This document shows positions 1 to 5,641 of a DNA stretch of 6,138 nt, piece by piece (positions within the stretch are counted from its first letter, which is position 1; every line of letters starts with the position of its first letter). The notes under the pieces were generated by a model, which searched no databases, had not been told where the DNA came from, and worked only from the letters and a program-made list of their open reading frames with translations. This DNA is from Pseudomonadota bacterium (lineage in GTDB: Bacteria; Pseudomonadota; Alphaproteobacteria; Acetobacterales; Acetobacteraceae): assembly GCA_023390705.1 (NCBI GenBank), contig JAEWCI010000624.1, positions 1 to 6,138 of the forward strand, read 5' to 3'. Made by a program: the position numbers and the translations under genes.

Positions 1-47
1 ATTCGAGGCTTCCCATCGCAGCTTGCTGCGACGGGGTCCCGCGTGCT
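1..47. other. Unassigned left edge
   Basis: No coding region can be supported here. One plus-strand frame runs to a TGA at 53-55 and could be the last codons of a gene entering from the left, but nothing in it is recognisable. The other open frames continue as antisense of the neighbouring permease. The stretch carries a hairpin, listed separately. Confidence 0.4.
12..35. repeat. Imperfect hairpin, 10-bp arms
   Basis: Positions 12-21 pair with 26-35 around the 4-base loop CTTG. The inner six pairs are perfect, followed by one A/C mismatch at 15/32 and then three more G-C pairs. No T-run follows on either strand. It may belong to a transcription stop for the leftward permease, or to a gene lying left of the window. 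A purely structural role cannot be excluded. Confidence 0.45.
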
Positions 48-72
48 CGGCATGAACGGAACGTTCATGCCG
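48..72 (-). terminator. Perfect 11-bp hairpin after the MFS gene
   Basis: CGGCATGAACG (48-58) and CGTTCATGCCG (62-72) are exact reverse complements separated by a 3-base loop. The hairpin starts six bases beyond the TAA stop of the leftward MFS gene, the usual place for an intrinsic terminator. There is no T-run after it on the minus strand, so it would be a U-less hairpin, which is common in GC-rich genomes. It is symmetric and could also act on transcription arriving from the left. An operator palindrome is the alternative reading. Confidence 0.6.
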
Positions 73-78
73 CTGGTA

Positions 79-1290
79 TTATTCCGCCACCGCCGGCTCG
101 GCCGTCGGCCGCAGCAGGCTGATGCCCACCACCAGCGCCGGCAGGCCACACAGTACGAAGCCCAGCCCGTGGCTGCCGGTGAGGCTGAGCATGAAGGCGT
201 AGAACAGCGGCATCAGCAGCGCCCCGGTCTGCCCGAAGGAGAGCACGCCGCCGGTCGCCGCGCCCCGGGCGCCGGCCGGCGCCAGCCGTGCCGTCTCGGC
301 CAGCAGCACGCCATGCCAGGACATCGCCGTGGCGCTGAGCGCGCTGGCCACCAGGCCGACCAGCAGCACCGGCCAGTGCGGGCCGTAGAGGCCGGTGACC
401 AGGGCGCAGGCTGCCATGCCCAGCGCCAGCCCGCCCATCACCACCCGCGGTTCCAGGATGGTGCTGCCCAGCCAGCCCCAGATGATGCGGCATGGCACGG
501 CCACCACCATGGCCACCGAGAAGACATAGCCGGCCGAGGTCAGGCTGTAGTCCAGCGCGGTGAGGTAGATGATGAAGTAGGAGGTGAAGACCGTCTGCAG
601 CCCGTTGAAGGCGAAGCAGGCGAGGGAAAGGTTGCGAAGGTCCCTCGTGCGCAGCACCGAGGTGAGCGTGGTGGCGAAGTCGGAAAGATGGAAGCTGCGG
701 GTCGGCTCCCGGTCGGCATCGAATTCCCTGCGCAGCGGCTGCAGCATCAGGGCGAAGACCAGGCAGCCCAGGGCGCCGATCTGCAAGGTGGCGGCCCAGC
801 CCAGCCAATGGGTCAGCGCCGGCCCCAGCAGGCCGGCCAGCAGCAGCCCGGCCGGCACCGCGGTCTGCTTCAGGGAAAAGACCAGCGGCGCCAGGCGCGG
901 CGGCGAATAGCGGCCGAGCAGATGCGAACTGGCCGGGGTGGACATTGCCGCCCCGCCGCCGCCGATGATTGCCGAAAGGGCGAAGAGCCAGAGCGCCCCG
1001 AAGGAGGCGGCGGCCAGGCCACCGGCCAGGAAGACCAGCGCCAACTGGCTCATGCGCAGGGCGCCGTAACGGATGATGAAGCTGCCGCAGCCGAGCTGGA
1101 AGGCGAGCGCCGAGGCGGCGCCCAGACCGACATAGATGCCGACCCAGGCGGCATCCAACTGCAATTCGTTGATGATGGCCGGGGCGATGACCGGCGGCAG
1201 GTTGCGGCCGAGCGCGGCGAAGGTCTGCTGCACGAACATCGCGCCGAGCGCGAGCAGCAGGAGTTTCATCGGGCGGCCCAACCGCATCAT
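79..1290 (-). CDS. MFS family permease
   Basis: A polytopic inner-membrane transporter of the major facilitator superfamily, about 403 residues, normal for the family and consistent with 12 membrane spans. The first hydrophobic segment covers roughly residues 8-27. Residues 68-79 form a degenerate motif-A loop between spans 2 and 3 (G..FI.RYG..R, lacking the usual acidic residue). Residues 139-159 carry a motif-C-like SLKQTAVPAG...GLLGP helix. A hydrophilic central loop (about 184-218) separates the two six-helix halves. The substrate cannot be read from sequence. The divergent receptor genes suggest an organic acid, but this is only inference. The start is uncertain: ATGs at 1320, 1308, 1290, 1287 and 1269 are all in frame and none has a strong Shine-Dalgarno; 1290 is preferred for length and a weak GGACCAGG upstream. 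The frame stays open upstream to 1767, but that part is antisense to the receptor gene and not protein-like. The stop is TAA at 79-81. Confidence 0.88.
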   Translation of the reverse strand: MMRLGRPMKLLLLALGAMFVQQTFAALGRNLPPVIAPAIINELQLDAAWVGIYVGLGAASALAFQLGCGSFIIRYGALRMSQLALVFLAGGLAAASFGALWLFALSAIIGGGGAAMSTPASSHLLGRYSPPRLAPLVFSLKQTAVPAGLLLAGLLGPALTHWLGWAATLQIGALGCLVFALMLQPLRREFDADREPTRSFHLSDFATTLTSVLRTRDLRNLSLACFAFNGLQTVFTSYFIIYLTALDYSLTSAGYVFSVAMVVAVPCRIIWGWLGSTILEPRVVMGGLALGMAACALVTGLYGPHWPVLLVGLVASALSATAMSWHGVLLAETARLAPAGARGAATGGVLSFGQTGALLMPLFYAFMLSLTGSHGLGFVLCGLPALVVGISLLRPTAEPAVAE

Positions 1291-1452
1291 GCCTGGTCCA
1301 TCATGCATGCGGACGGCCATGGCCTGGCGGCCGCCGGTTCCCGGATCCGTCCCGTGATATGAAAGGATACAAGCGACAGCCGCGAAGGGCGAGGCCCCGG
1401 TCCCGCGATTTGCGCATAGGGCCCCCGCGCCGCCCTCGCTGACGCCGCCAGG

Positions 1453-1458
1453 TTGACA
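1453..1458 (+). promoter_or_regulatory. Candidate -35 element TTGACA
   Basis: A perfect sigma-70 -35 hexamer lies 76 bases upstream of the first receptor gene's ATG. At spacings of 16-18 bases the downstream hexamers are GC-rich (for example CGACCC at 1476-1481) and match the -10 consensus poorly. It could be a weak or activator-dependent promoter, or a chance match. Confidence 0.3.
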
Positions 1459-1520
1459 GCGGCGCTCCCGCGCCCCGACCCTGGCCGGCGCCATGGAACG
1501 ATCAGGGCCGCAAGGCCACC

Positions 1521-1530
1521 GAGGGGAGGA
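1521..1530 (+). promoter_or_regulatory. Shine-Dalgarno that fixes the first receptor start
   Basis: GAGGGGAGGA ends four bases before the ATG at 1535. It selects this codon over the in-frame ATG at 1493, which lacks a ribosome binding site and would place a hydrophilic stretch ahead of the signal peptide. Confidence 0.75.
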
Positions 1531-1534
1531 AACC

Positions 1535-2527
1535 ATGCCGTCCACCATTGCCGGAACCCGGCGCCGCGGCCTGCTGCTGGCCGCCGCCACCACCCCTTTC
1601 CTGCCGGCCATCGCGCGCGCCCAGGCCTGGCCGGCACGGCCGGTCCGGCTGGTCATTCCCTTTGGTGCGGGCGGCTCGGTGGATGTCGTCGGGCGGTTGC
1701 TGGCGGAGAAATTGGGGCCGATCTTCGGCCAGCCGGTGGTGGTGGACAACCGCCCGGGCGGCGCCACGGCGATCGGCGCCGTGCATGTCGCCCGCTCCGC
1801 GCCGGATGGCTACACGCTGTTCTACGGCACGCCGGCGACGCAGATCATCAACCCGCTGCTGATGTCCAACCTGCAATACGACCCGGACCGTGACCTCGTC
1901 GCCACCGGCAGCGTGATGCGGGCACCGAACCTGCTGGTGGTGCATCCCTCGCTGGGCGTGCGCGACGTCGCCGGGCTGATTGCCCTGGCGAAGCGGCGGC
2001 CGGGCGAATTGGTTTACGTCAGCGGTTCGGTCGGTTCCTCCAACCACCTCTCGGGCGAGCTGCTGAACAGCATGGCCGGCATCCGCATGATGCACGTGCC
2101 CTACCGCACCTTCGGCAACTATTCGACGGAATTGCTCGCCGGGCGGGTACACATGTGCTTCGGCACGATTTCCGACATGCTGCGCCTGACCGAAGGTGGC
2201 GAGCTGCTGCGGGTGGCCGTCACCTCCGCCCGGCGGACGCCGCTGCTGCCCGATGTGCCGACGGTGGCCGAGACGGTGCCGGGCTATGAGGCGACGCCCT
2301 ACAACTACATTGCCGTGCCAGCCGGCACCCCGCGGGAGGTGATCCTGGCGATCAATGCCGGCTTCAACCGCGCCCTGTCCGACCCCGAGGTGGTGGCGCG
2401 CATGGCGGAGACAGGCCTGGAGCCGATCGCTACCGACACGCCCGAACAGGCCGCGGCGACCATCCGCAGCGAGCGGGCGCGCTGGAAGCAGGTGATCGAG
2501 AGCGCCGGCATCAAGCTCGAGGGATAG
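1535..2527 (+). CDS. Bug/TctC-family tripartite tricarboxylate receptor, first copy
   Basis: A periplasmic solute-binding protein of the Bug (Bordetella uptake gene)/TctC family, 330 residues, the usual family length. The N-terminus has a twin-arginine export motif (TRRRGLLL, residues 8-15), a hydrophobic core and a likely cleavage site after IARA (residue 29), so export by Tat is expected. Family hallmarks are the first ligand loop PFGAGGSVD (42-50), GQPVVVDNRPGG (65-76), the DGYTL motif (91-95) and SARRTPLLPDVPTVAE (231-246). The members of this family with known ligands bind carboxylates, amides or related small molecules through backbone-rich loops; the ligand here is unknown. Residues 191-199 after VPY read RTFGNYSTE, where the neighbouring paralogue has AGGGALVPD, so the second-domain pocket loop is unusual. 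No TctA or TctB membrane subunit gene is next to it. It is followed after 104 bases by a paralogue on the same strand. Confidence 0.93.
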   Translation: MPSTIAGTRRRGLLLAAATTPFLPAIARAQAWPARPVRLVIPFGAGGSVDVVGRLLAEKLGPIFGQPVVVDNRPGGATAIGAVHVARSAPDGYTLFYGTPATQIINPLLMSNLQYDPDRDLVATGSVMRAPNLLVVHPSLGVRDVAGLIALAKRRPGELVYVSGSVGSSNHLSGELLNSMAGIRMMHVPYRTFGNYSTELLAGRVHMCFGTISDMLRLTEGGELLRVAVTSARRTPLLPDVPTVAETVPGYEATPYNYIAVPAGTPREVILAINAGFNRALSDPEVVARMAETGLEPIATDTPEQAAATIRSERARWKQVIESAGIKLEG

Positions 2528-2543
2528 GGAAGCCCGGCTTGAT

Positions 2544-2611
2544 GGCACGGCCGATGCGGCGGCATGATCGGTGCGACCGGGGCGGCCGCGCCCGGGAATA
2601 TCGGCCGTGCC
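2544..2611 (+). repeat. Perfect 12-bp inverted repeat between the receptor genes
   Basis: GGCACGGCCGAT (2544-2555) and ATCGGCCGTGCC (2600-2611) are exact reverse complements separated by 44 bases. Two smaller perfect hairpins nest between the arms: CGGT/ACCG (2569-2572/2576-2579) and GGGCG/CGCCC (2580-2584/2589-2593). As RNA the unit could fold into a multi-branched structure filling nearly the whole intercistronic gap and ending about ten bases before the next ribosome binding site. Possible roles are an attenuator, an mRNA-stability element that sets unequal levels of the two receptors, or a regulator site with distant half-sites. There is no T-run, so a classical terminator is unlikely. 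Confidence 0.6.
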
Positions 2612-2631
2612 CAGGCATATGAGGTGACGCC

Positions 2632-3618
2632 ATGCCGACCCGCCGCCAATTCGCCCTTCTCCTGGCCGGGGCCGGCACCCTGGCTTCGCCGGCCCGCCCG
2701 GTGCTCGCGGCCGGCTTTCCGGACCGCCCGATCCGCTTCGTGGTGCCCTACGCGCCCGGCGGCAATGGCGACACCACGGTGCGGCTGCTGGCGCCGCGCA
2801 TGTCGGAAGTGCTCGGCCAGCCGGTGGTGGTGGAGAACCGCGCCGGTGCCGGCGGCAGTGTCGGTGCCGCCCAGGTGGCCCGCAGCCGGGCCGATGGCTA
2901 CACGCTGATGCTCGGCTCCAACGGGCCGCTCACGGTGAACCCGACCCTGCAATCCAACCTGGCCTATGACGCCGGAAGGGATTTCGCGCCCATCGGCCTG
3001 GCCGTGCGCACGCCGCTGGCCATCGCGGTGCACCGGGCGCAGCCGGCCCGCAGCCTGGCGGAACTGCTGGCGCAGGCGAAGGCCAATCCCGGCAAGGTGA
3101 GCATCGGCTCCGCCGGCACCGGCAGCATCACCCATCTGGCCATCGAGATGTTCAACGGCGCCACCGGCGCCGGGCTGCTGCACGTGCCCTATGCCGGCGG
3201 CGGCGCGCTGGTGCCGGACCTGGTCGCCGGCAACATCAATGGCTGCTTCATCGAGGTCTCCAACGCCCTGCCGCTGCACCGGGAAGGCGCGGTGCGCATC
3301 CTCGGCGTCACCTCGGCACGGCGGCTGGCGGTGGCGCCGGAGATCCCGACGGCGGAGGAGGCCGGCGTGCCCGGTTTCCGCGCCGCCGCCTTCCTCGGCA
3401 TCGTGGTGCCGAGCGGCACGCCGGAGGAAGCGGTCCGGGCGCTACAGGCGGCGCTGGCCGCTGCCATCGCCGATTCCGCCGTGCGGCAGCGGCTGGAACA
3501 GATGGGCAGCGAGATCGCCAGCGCGGAGGAACAGACCCCCGCCGGCTTCGCCGCCTTCATCGCCCGGGAATTGGCCTGGACCCGCGACGCCGCAGGCCGT
3601 GCCGGGCTGCGGAGCTGA
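2632..3618 (+). CDS. Bug/TctC-family tripartite tricarboxylate receptor, second copy
   Basis: A second periplasmic Bug/TctC-type binding protein, 328 residues. The Tat signal is near-consensus: TRRQFALLL at residues 3-11, a hydrophobic stretch, and cleavage probably after VLAA (residue 27). The ATG has a good Shine-Dalgarno, GAGGTGA at 2621-2627. Family landmarks are the ligand loop VPYAPGGNGD (38-47), GQPVVVENRAGAGGSVG (62-78), the DGYTL motif (88-92), the GSAGTGSITHLA loop (159-170), HVPYAGGGALVPDL (184-197) and the C-terminal SGTPEEAV segment (261-268). It shares these blocks with the upstream receptor, so the two look like diverged tandem paralogues rather than a recent duplication. This copy keeps the more canonical pocket loops. 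No TctAB transporter is in view, so it may feed a permease encoded elsewhere or act in signalling. It converges on the NADH dehydrogenase gene with only six bases between the two stop codons. Confidence 0.94.
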   Translation: MPTRRQFALLLAGAGTLASPARPVLAAGFPDRPIRFVVPYAPGGNGDTTVRLLAPRMSEVLGQPVVVENRAGAGGSVGAAQVARSRADGYTLMLGSNGPLTVNPTLQSNLAYDAGRDFAPIGLAVRTPLAIAVHRAQPARSLAELLAQAKANPGKVSIGSAGTGSITHLAIEMFNGATGAGLLHVPYAGGGALVPDLVAGNINGCFIEVSNALPLHREGAVRILGVTSARRLAVAPEIPTAEEAGVPGFRAAAFLGIVVPSGTPEEAVRALQAALAAAIADSAVRQRLEQMGSEIASAEEQTPAGFAAFIARELAWTRDAAGRAGLRS

Positions 3619-3624
3619 AGCCGC

Positions 3625-4971
3625 CTATTCCGCCGCGCGCGCCTGGCCCGGCACCTGTTGCTGCGCCCGCGCCGGCTGCTCCACCGGCGCCGGCATGGCG
3701 GCGCCTGCCATCTGATCCTGCCCGGTGATCAGCCGGGCGCCGCGCTGCAGCGTGAGATAGCTCCACAGCCATTCGAAGGAGACGACGACCCGGCTGCGGA
3801 AGCCGATCAGGTACCAGACATGGGCGATGCCCCAGAACCACCAGCCGATCAGCCCGGTCAGCCGGATGCTGTCCAGCGACACCACAGCGGAACGGCGGCC
3901 GATGGTGGCAAGGTCCCCGTGGTGGCGGTAGGCGAAGGGCGGCGGCGGTGCCTCGCCCCTGGCGCGGGCCGCCAGCAGCCGGCCGACATAGCGCCCCATC
4001 TGCTTCGCCGCGGGCGCATTGCCCGGCACCGGCCTGCCCTTCGCGTCCGTCACCGCCGCCAGATCGCCGATGGCAAAGATATCGGGGTGGCCGGGCACGG
4101 AGAGGTCCGGCCCCACCTGGATGCGCCGCGCCCTGTCCTGCGGCGCGCCGATCCAGGCGCCGGCCGGCGAGGCGATCACCCCCGCCGCCCAGACGACGGT
4201 GCTGGCGGCGATGCGCTCCTCGCCACAGGTCACGCCGCCGGCGTCGCAGCCGGTGACGAGAGTGCCGGTGAGCACCTGCACGCCCATGCGTTCCAGTGAC
4301 AGCCGCGCCTTGGCCGAAAGCTCCTCCGGGAAGGTGGCGAGCAGCCTCGGCCCCGCCTCGATCAGCACGACCCGCGCCATGGCCGGGTCGATACGGCGGA
4401 AGTCGCGGGGCATGGCATGGCGCGCCAGCTCCACCATGGCGCCGGCCAGTTCCACCCCGGTGGGGCCGCCGCCGATCACGACGAAGGTCAGCAGCCGGCG
4501 GCGCTCGGCGGCGTCCCCGCTGCGCTCCGCGCGCTCGAAGGCCAGCAGCAGGCGGCGGCGGATGGCGGTGGCATCGTCGATGGTCTTCAGCCCCGGCGCC
4601 ACCGGCGCCCATTCGTCATGGCCGAAATAGGAATGCGTCGCGCCGGTGGCGAGCACCAGCGCATCATAGGGGATGGCGGAGCCGTCCGCGGTGCGCACCA
4701 CCCGTGCCTCGGGGGCCAGTGCGGTGGCCTCGGCCATCAGCACGGTGACGTTGCGCTGGCTGCGGAAGATGGCGCGCACCGGCCAGGCGATGTCGCCAGG
4801 GGAGAGTGCGGCGGTGGCGACCTGGTAGAGCAGCGGCTGGAACAGATGGTGGTTGTGACGGTCCAGCAGCGTCACCTCCGCCGGCGCGCGCGCCAGGGCC
4901 CGGCTGGCTTCCAGCCCGCCGAAGCCGGCCCCGAGGATGACCACGCGCAGCGGCCGGCGGGCTTCGGTCAT
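3625..4971 (-). CDS. ndh: Type II NADH dehydrogenase (NDH-2), NAD(P)/FAD-dependent oxidoreductase
   Basis: A single-subunit flavoprotein of the pyridine nucleotide-disulphide oxidoreductase fold, expected to pass electrons from NADH to quinone at the inner face of the membrane without pumping protons. With ATG 4971 it has 448 residues, normal for the family. Visible features are the FAD-binding GAGFGG (14-19) after a hydrophobic beta strand, HNHHLFQPLLYQVATAAL (39-56) typical of NDH-2, LATGA (107-111), the NAD-binding GGGPTGVELAG (167-177), the second flavin motif IFAIGD (298-303), and APAAKQMG (319-326) near the quinone site. A C-terminal aromatic membrane-associating segment (about 372-391, rich in W, F and I) is also typical. 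A roughly 25-residue Ala/Pro/Gln-rich tail follows and is probably disordered. An alternative in-frame ATG at 4983 adds four residues; 4971 is preferred because a G-rich GGGGGAAGGG precedes it. It lies 22 bases after a small membrane-protein gene, indicating co-transcription. Confidence 0.92.
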   Translation of the reverse strand: MTEARRPLRVVILGAGFGGLEASRALARAPAEVTLLDRHNHHLFQPLLYQVATAALSPGDIAWPVRAIFRSQRNVTVLMAEATALAPEARVVRTADGSAIPYDALVLATGATHSYFGHDEWAPVAPGLKTIDDATAIRRRLLLAFERAERSGDAAERRRLLTFVVIGGGPTGVELAGAMVELARHAMPRDFRRIDPAMARVVLIEAGPRLLATFPEELSAKARLSLERMGVQVLTGTLVTGCDAGGVTCGEERIAASTVVWAAGVIASPAGAWIGAPQDRARRIQVGPDLSVPGHPDIFAIGDLAAVTDAKGRPVPGNAPAAKQMGRYVGRLLAARARGEAPPPPFAYRHHGDLATIGRRSAVVSLDSIRLTGLIGWWFWGIAHVWYLIGFRSRVVVSFEWLWSYLTLQRGARLITGQDQMAGAAMPAPVEQPARAQQQVPGQARAAE

Positions 4972-4993
4972 CCCTTCCCCCATGCGGGTCGGC

Positions 4994-5365
4994 TCAGCCG
5001 CCGTAGCCCAGCGAGGCCCAGGCGAGGAGCAGCCCGATCAGCGCCAGCCCGAGCAATGCGGCGGCGCCGCGCCGACGCGCTGCCCTGTTCTCGTCCCGGG
5101 GCCGGTCGGCCGGATGTTCCGGGCTGGGCTGGTTGCGGCGTTCCCTCGCCCGCGTCGCGGCCCCCAGTTCCGGGCTGGGGGGCGCGCCCGCGGCTTCGTC
5201 ATCCGTGCCGAGGGGGGAGGCGGCGGGGTCCAGCATCGCGACCTTGTCGCCGGTGCCACCGCTATCGATGTCGCGCTTCAGTTGCGCGACGGTCGCGGTC
5301 GTGCTGGCGCGCGGTGCGGGCTGCGGCCGGGGCTCGATTTCGGTGGGGTCGTCATGCTTCGGCAT
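4994..5365 (-). CDS. Small tail-anchored membrane protein of unknown function
   Basis: A 123-residue protein I cannot assign to a named family. The first 95 or so residues are hydrophilic and rich in Pro, Ala and charged residues, so largely disordered. Within them is a block that looks conserved: VAQLKRDID (26-34), GGTGDKV (36-42) and DPAASPLGTDDEAAG (46-60). A cluster of basic residues (RAARRRG, 94-100) is followed by one hydrophobic segment (about 101-119, GAAALL...AWASLG) and a three-residue tail YGG. This predicts a C-terminal anchor with the soluble part in the cytoplasm. The start is supported by GGAGGA at 5374-5379, eight bases upstream. The frame stays open as far as 6073, but the extra part opposes the VOC gene and is discarded. 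The gene sits just upstream of ndh on the same strand, suggesting a role at the membrane linked to NADH oxidation, which is inference only. Confidence 0.78.
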   Translation of the reverse strand: MPKHDDPTEIEPRPQPAPRASTTATVAQLKRDIDSGGTGDKVAMLDPAASPLGTDDEAAGAPPSPELGAATRARERRNQPSPEHPADRPRDENRAARRRGAAALLGLALIGLLLAWASLGYGG

Positions 5366-5373
5366 GGGCCGAA

Positions 5374-5379
5374 TCCTCC
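5374..5379 (-). promoter_or_regulatory. Shine-Dalgarno of the small membrane-protein gene
   Basis: GGAGGA on the minus strand, eight bases before the ATG at 5365. It fixes the start of an otherwise ambiguous long open frame. Confidence 0.7.
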
Positions 5380-5424
5380 GGTCTCGAGCTTCAGCGCCGC
5401 AGCAGGCCGGGGGTTCAATATGCC

Positions 5425-5451
5425 GGCGCAGGGGCCGTGCCTGCCTGCGCC
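5425..5451. repeat. Hairpin with 8-bp perfect arms in the leader region
   Basis: GGCGCAGG (5425-5432) pairs exactly with CCTGCGCC (5444-5451) around an 11-base loop. Three more pairs (5422-5424 with 5454-5456) can form beyond a two-base bulge. It lies 60-86 bases upstream of the leftward small-protein start, so it would fall in a 5' leader if transcription begins further upstream. The match is clear, but GC-rich DNA produces such hairpins by chance. Confidence 0.4.
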
Positions 5452-5628
5452 CCGGCCATCCGGAATCCGGCGTCCTCCGCGGGTTTTCCCCCATCCGCTG
5501 TCGTGTGGCCCGCAGCCGGCCCGCTCCGCCCAGGCCGGATGCGGCCGCCCGGCGGCTGGCGCGGGCTGGCGCTTCGCCGGTAGCATGCGCCTTGCCTGCT
5601 CCCCCCGCCTGGGGCCAGGGACATAACC

Positions 5629-5635
5629 GGGAGGA
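5629..5635 (+). promoter_or_regulatory. Shine-Dalgarno of the VOC gene
   Basis: GGGAGGA ends six bases before the ATG at 5642. It is a strong site that supports this start. Confidence 0.75.
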
Positions 5636-5641
5636 CGCGCC

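Larger units (their letters stand above)
1291..1534. promoter_or_regulatory. Divergent intergenic control region
   Basis: This spacer separates the leftward permease from the rightward receptor gene and must hold promoters for both. A locally AT-rich island at about 1356-1373 stands out in the GC-rich context. On the minus strand it offers -10-like hexamers (TATCCT at 1364-1369, TCATAT at 1357-1362) for the permease, though without a convincing -35. Toward the receptor there is a consensus -35, listed separately. No clear operator palindrome was seen. Confidence 0.45.
5366..5641. promoter_or_regulatory. Divergent intergenic region before the small membrane protein and VOC genes
   Basis: These 276 bases separate two divergent genes and should contain promoters in both directions. 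I could not identify a convincing -35/-10 pair on either strand. A short AT-richer patch, TTCAATATG (about 5414-5422), reads CATATTGAA on the minus strand and could be a -10 for the leftward genes, but no -35 is visible. The region also contains an 8-bp hairpin, listed separately, and GC-rich short repeats of low significance. Confidence 0.4.

Noticed and set aside
43..1362. Long plus-strand open frame (439 codons)
   Set aside because: It lies antisense to the MFS permease. Its product is rich in Gln, His, Arg and Gly with low-complexity composition and shows no domain; long antisense frames are expected at this GC content.
1502..2548. Minus-strand open frame of 348 codons opposite the first Bug receptor gene
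   Set aside because: The product is rich in Arg, His, Gln and Gly, has no recognisable domain and no ribosome binding site, while the plus-strand gene has a signal peptide and family motifs.
2305..3279. Minus-strand open frame of 324 codons spanning both receptor genes
   Set aside because: It crosses two well-supported genes and their spacer. Its composition is typical of a GC-rich shadow frame.
3557..4612. Second minus-strand frame inside ndh
   Set aside because: The product is dominated by Gly, Ala, Arg and Pro and has no motifs; the ndh frame carries all FAD and NAD signatures.
5533..5546. GGCCG/CGGCC mini-hairpin
   Set aside because: A five-bp GC stem is common in such DNA and has no supporting context.
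5554..5572. Adjacent direct repeats of GGCTGGCGC
   Set aside because: Two copies of a short GC-rich word are likely by chance in this sequence, and no third copy or array is present.
4417..5583. Plus-strand open frame of 388 codons across ndh, the small protein gene and the spacer
   Set aside because: It is antisense to two supported genes, with low-complexity composition and no domain.
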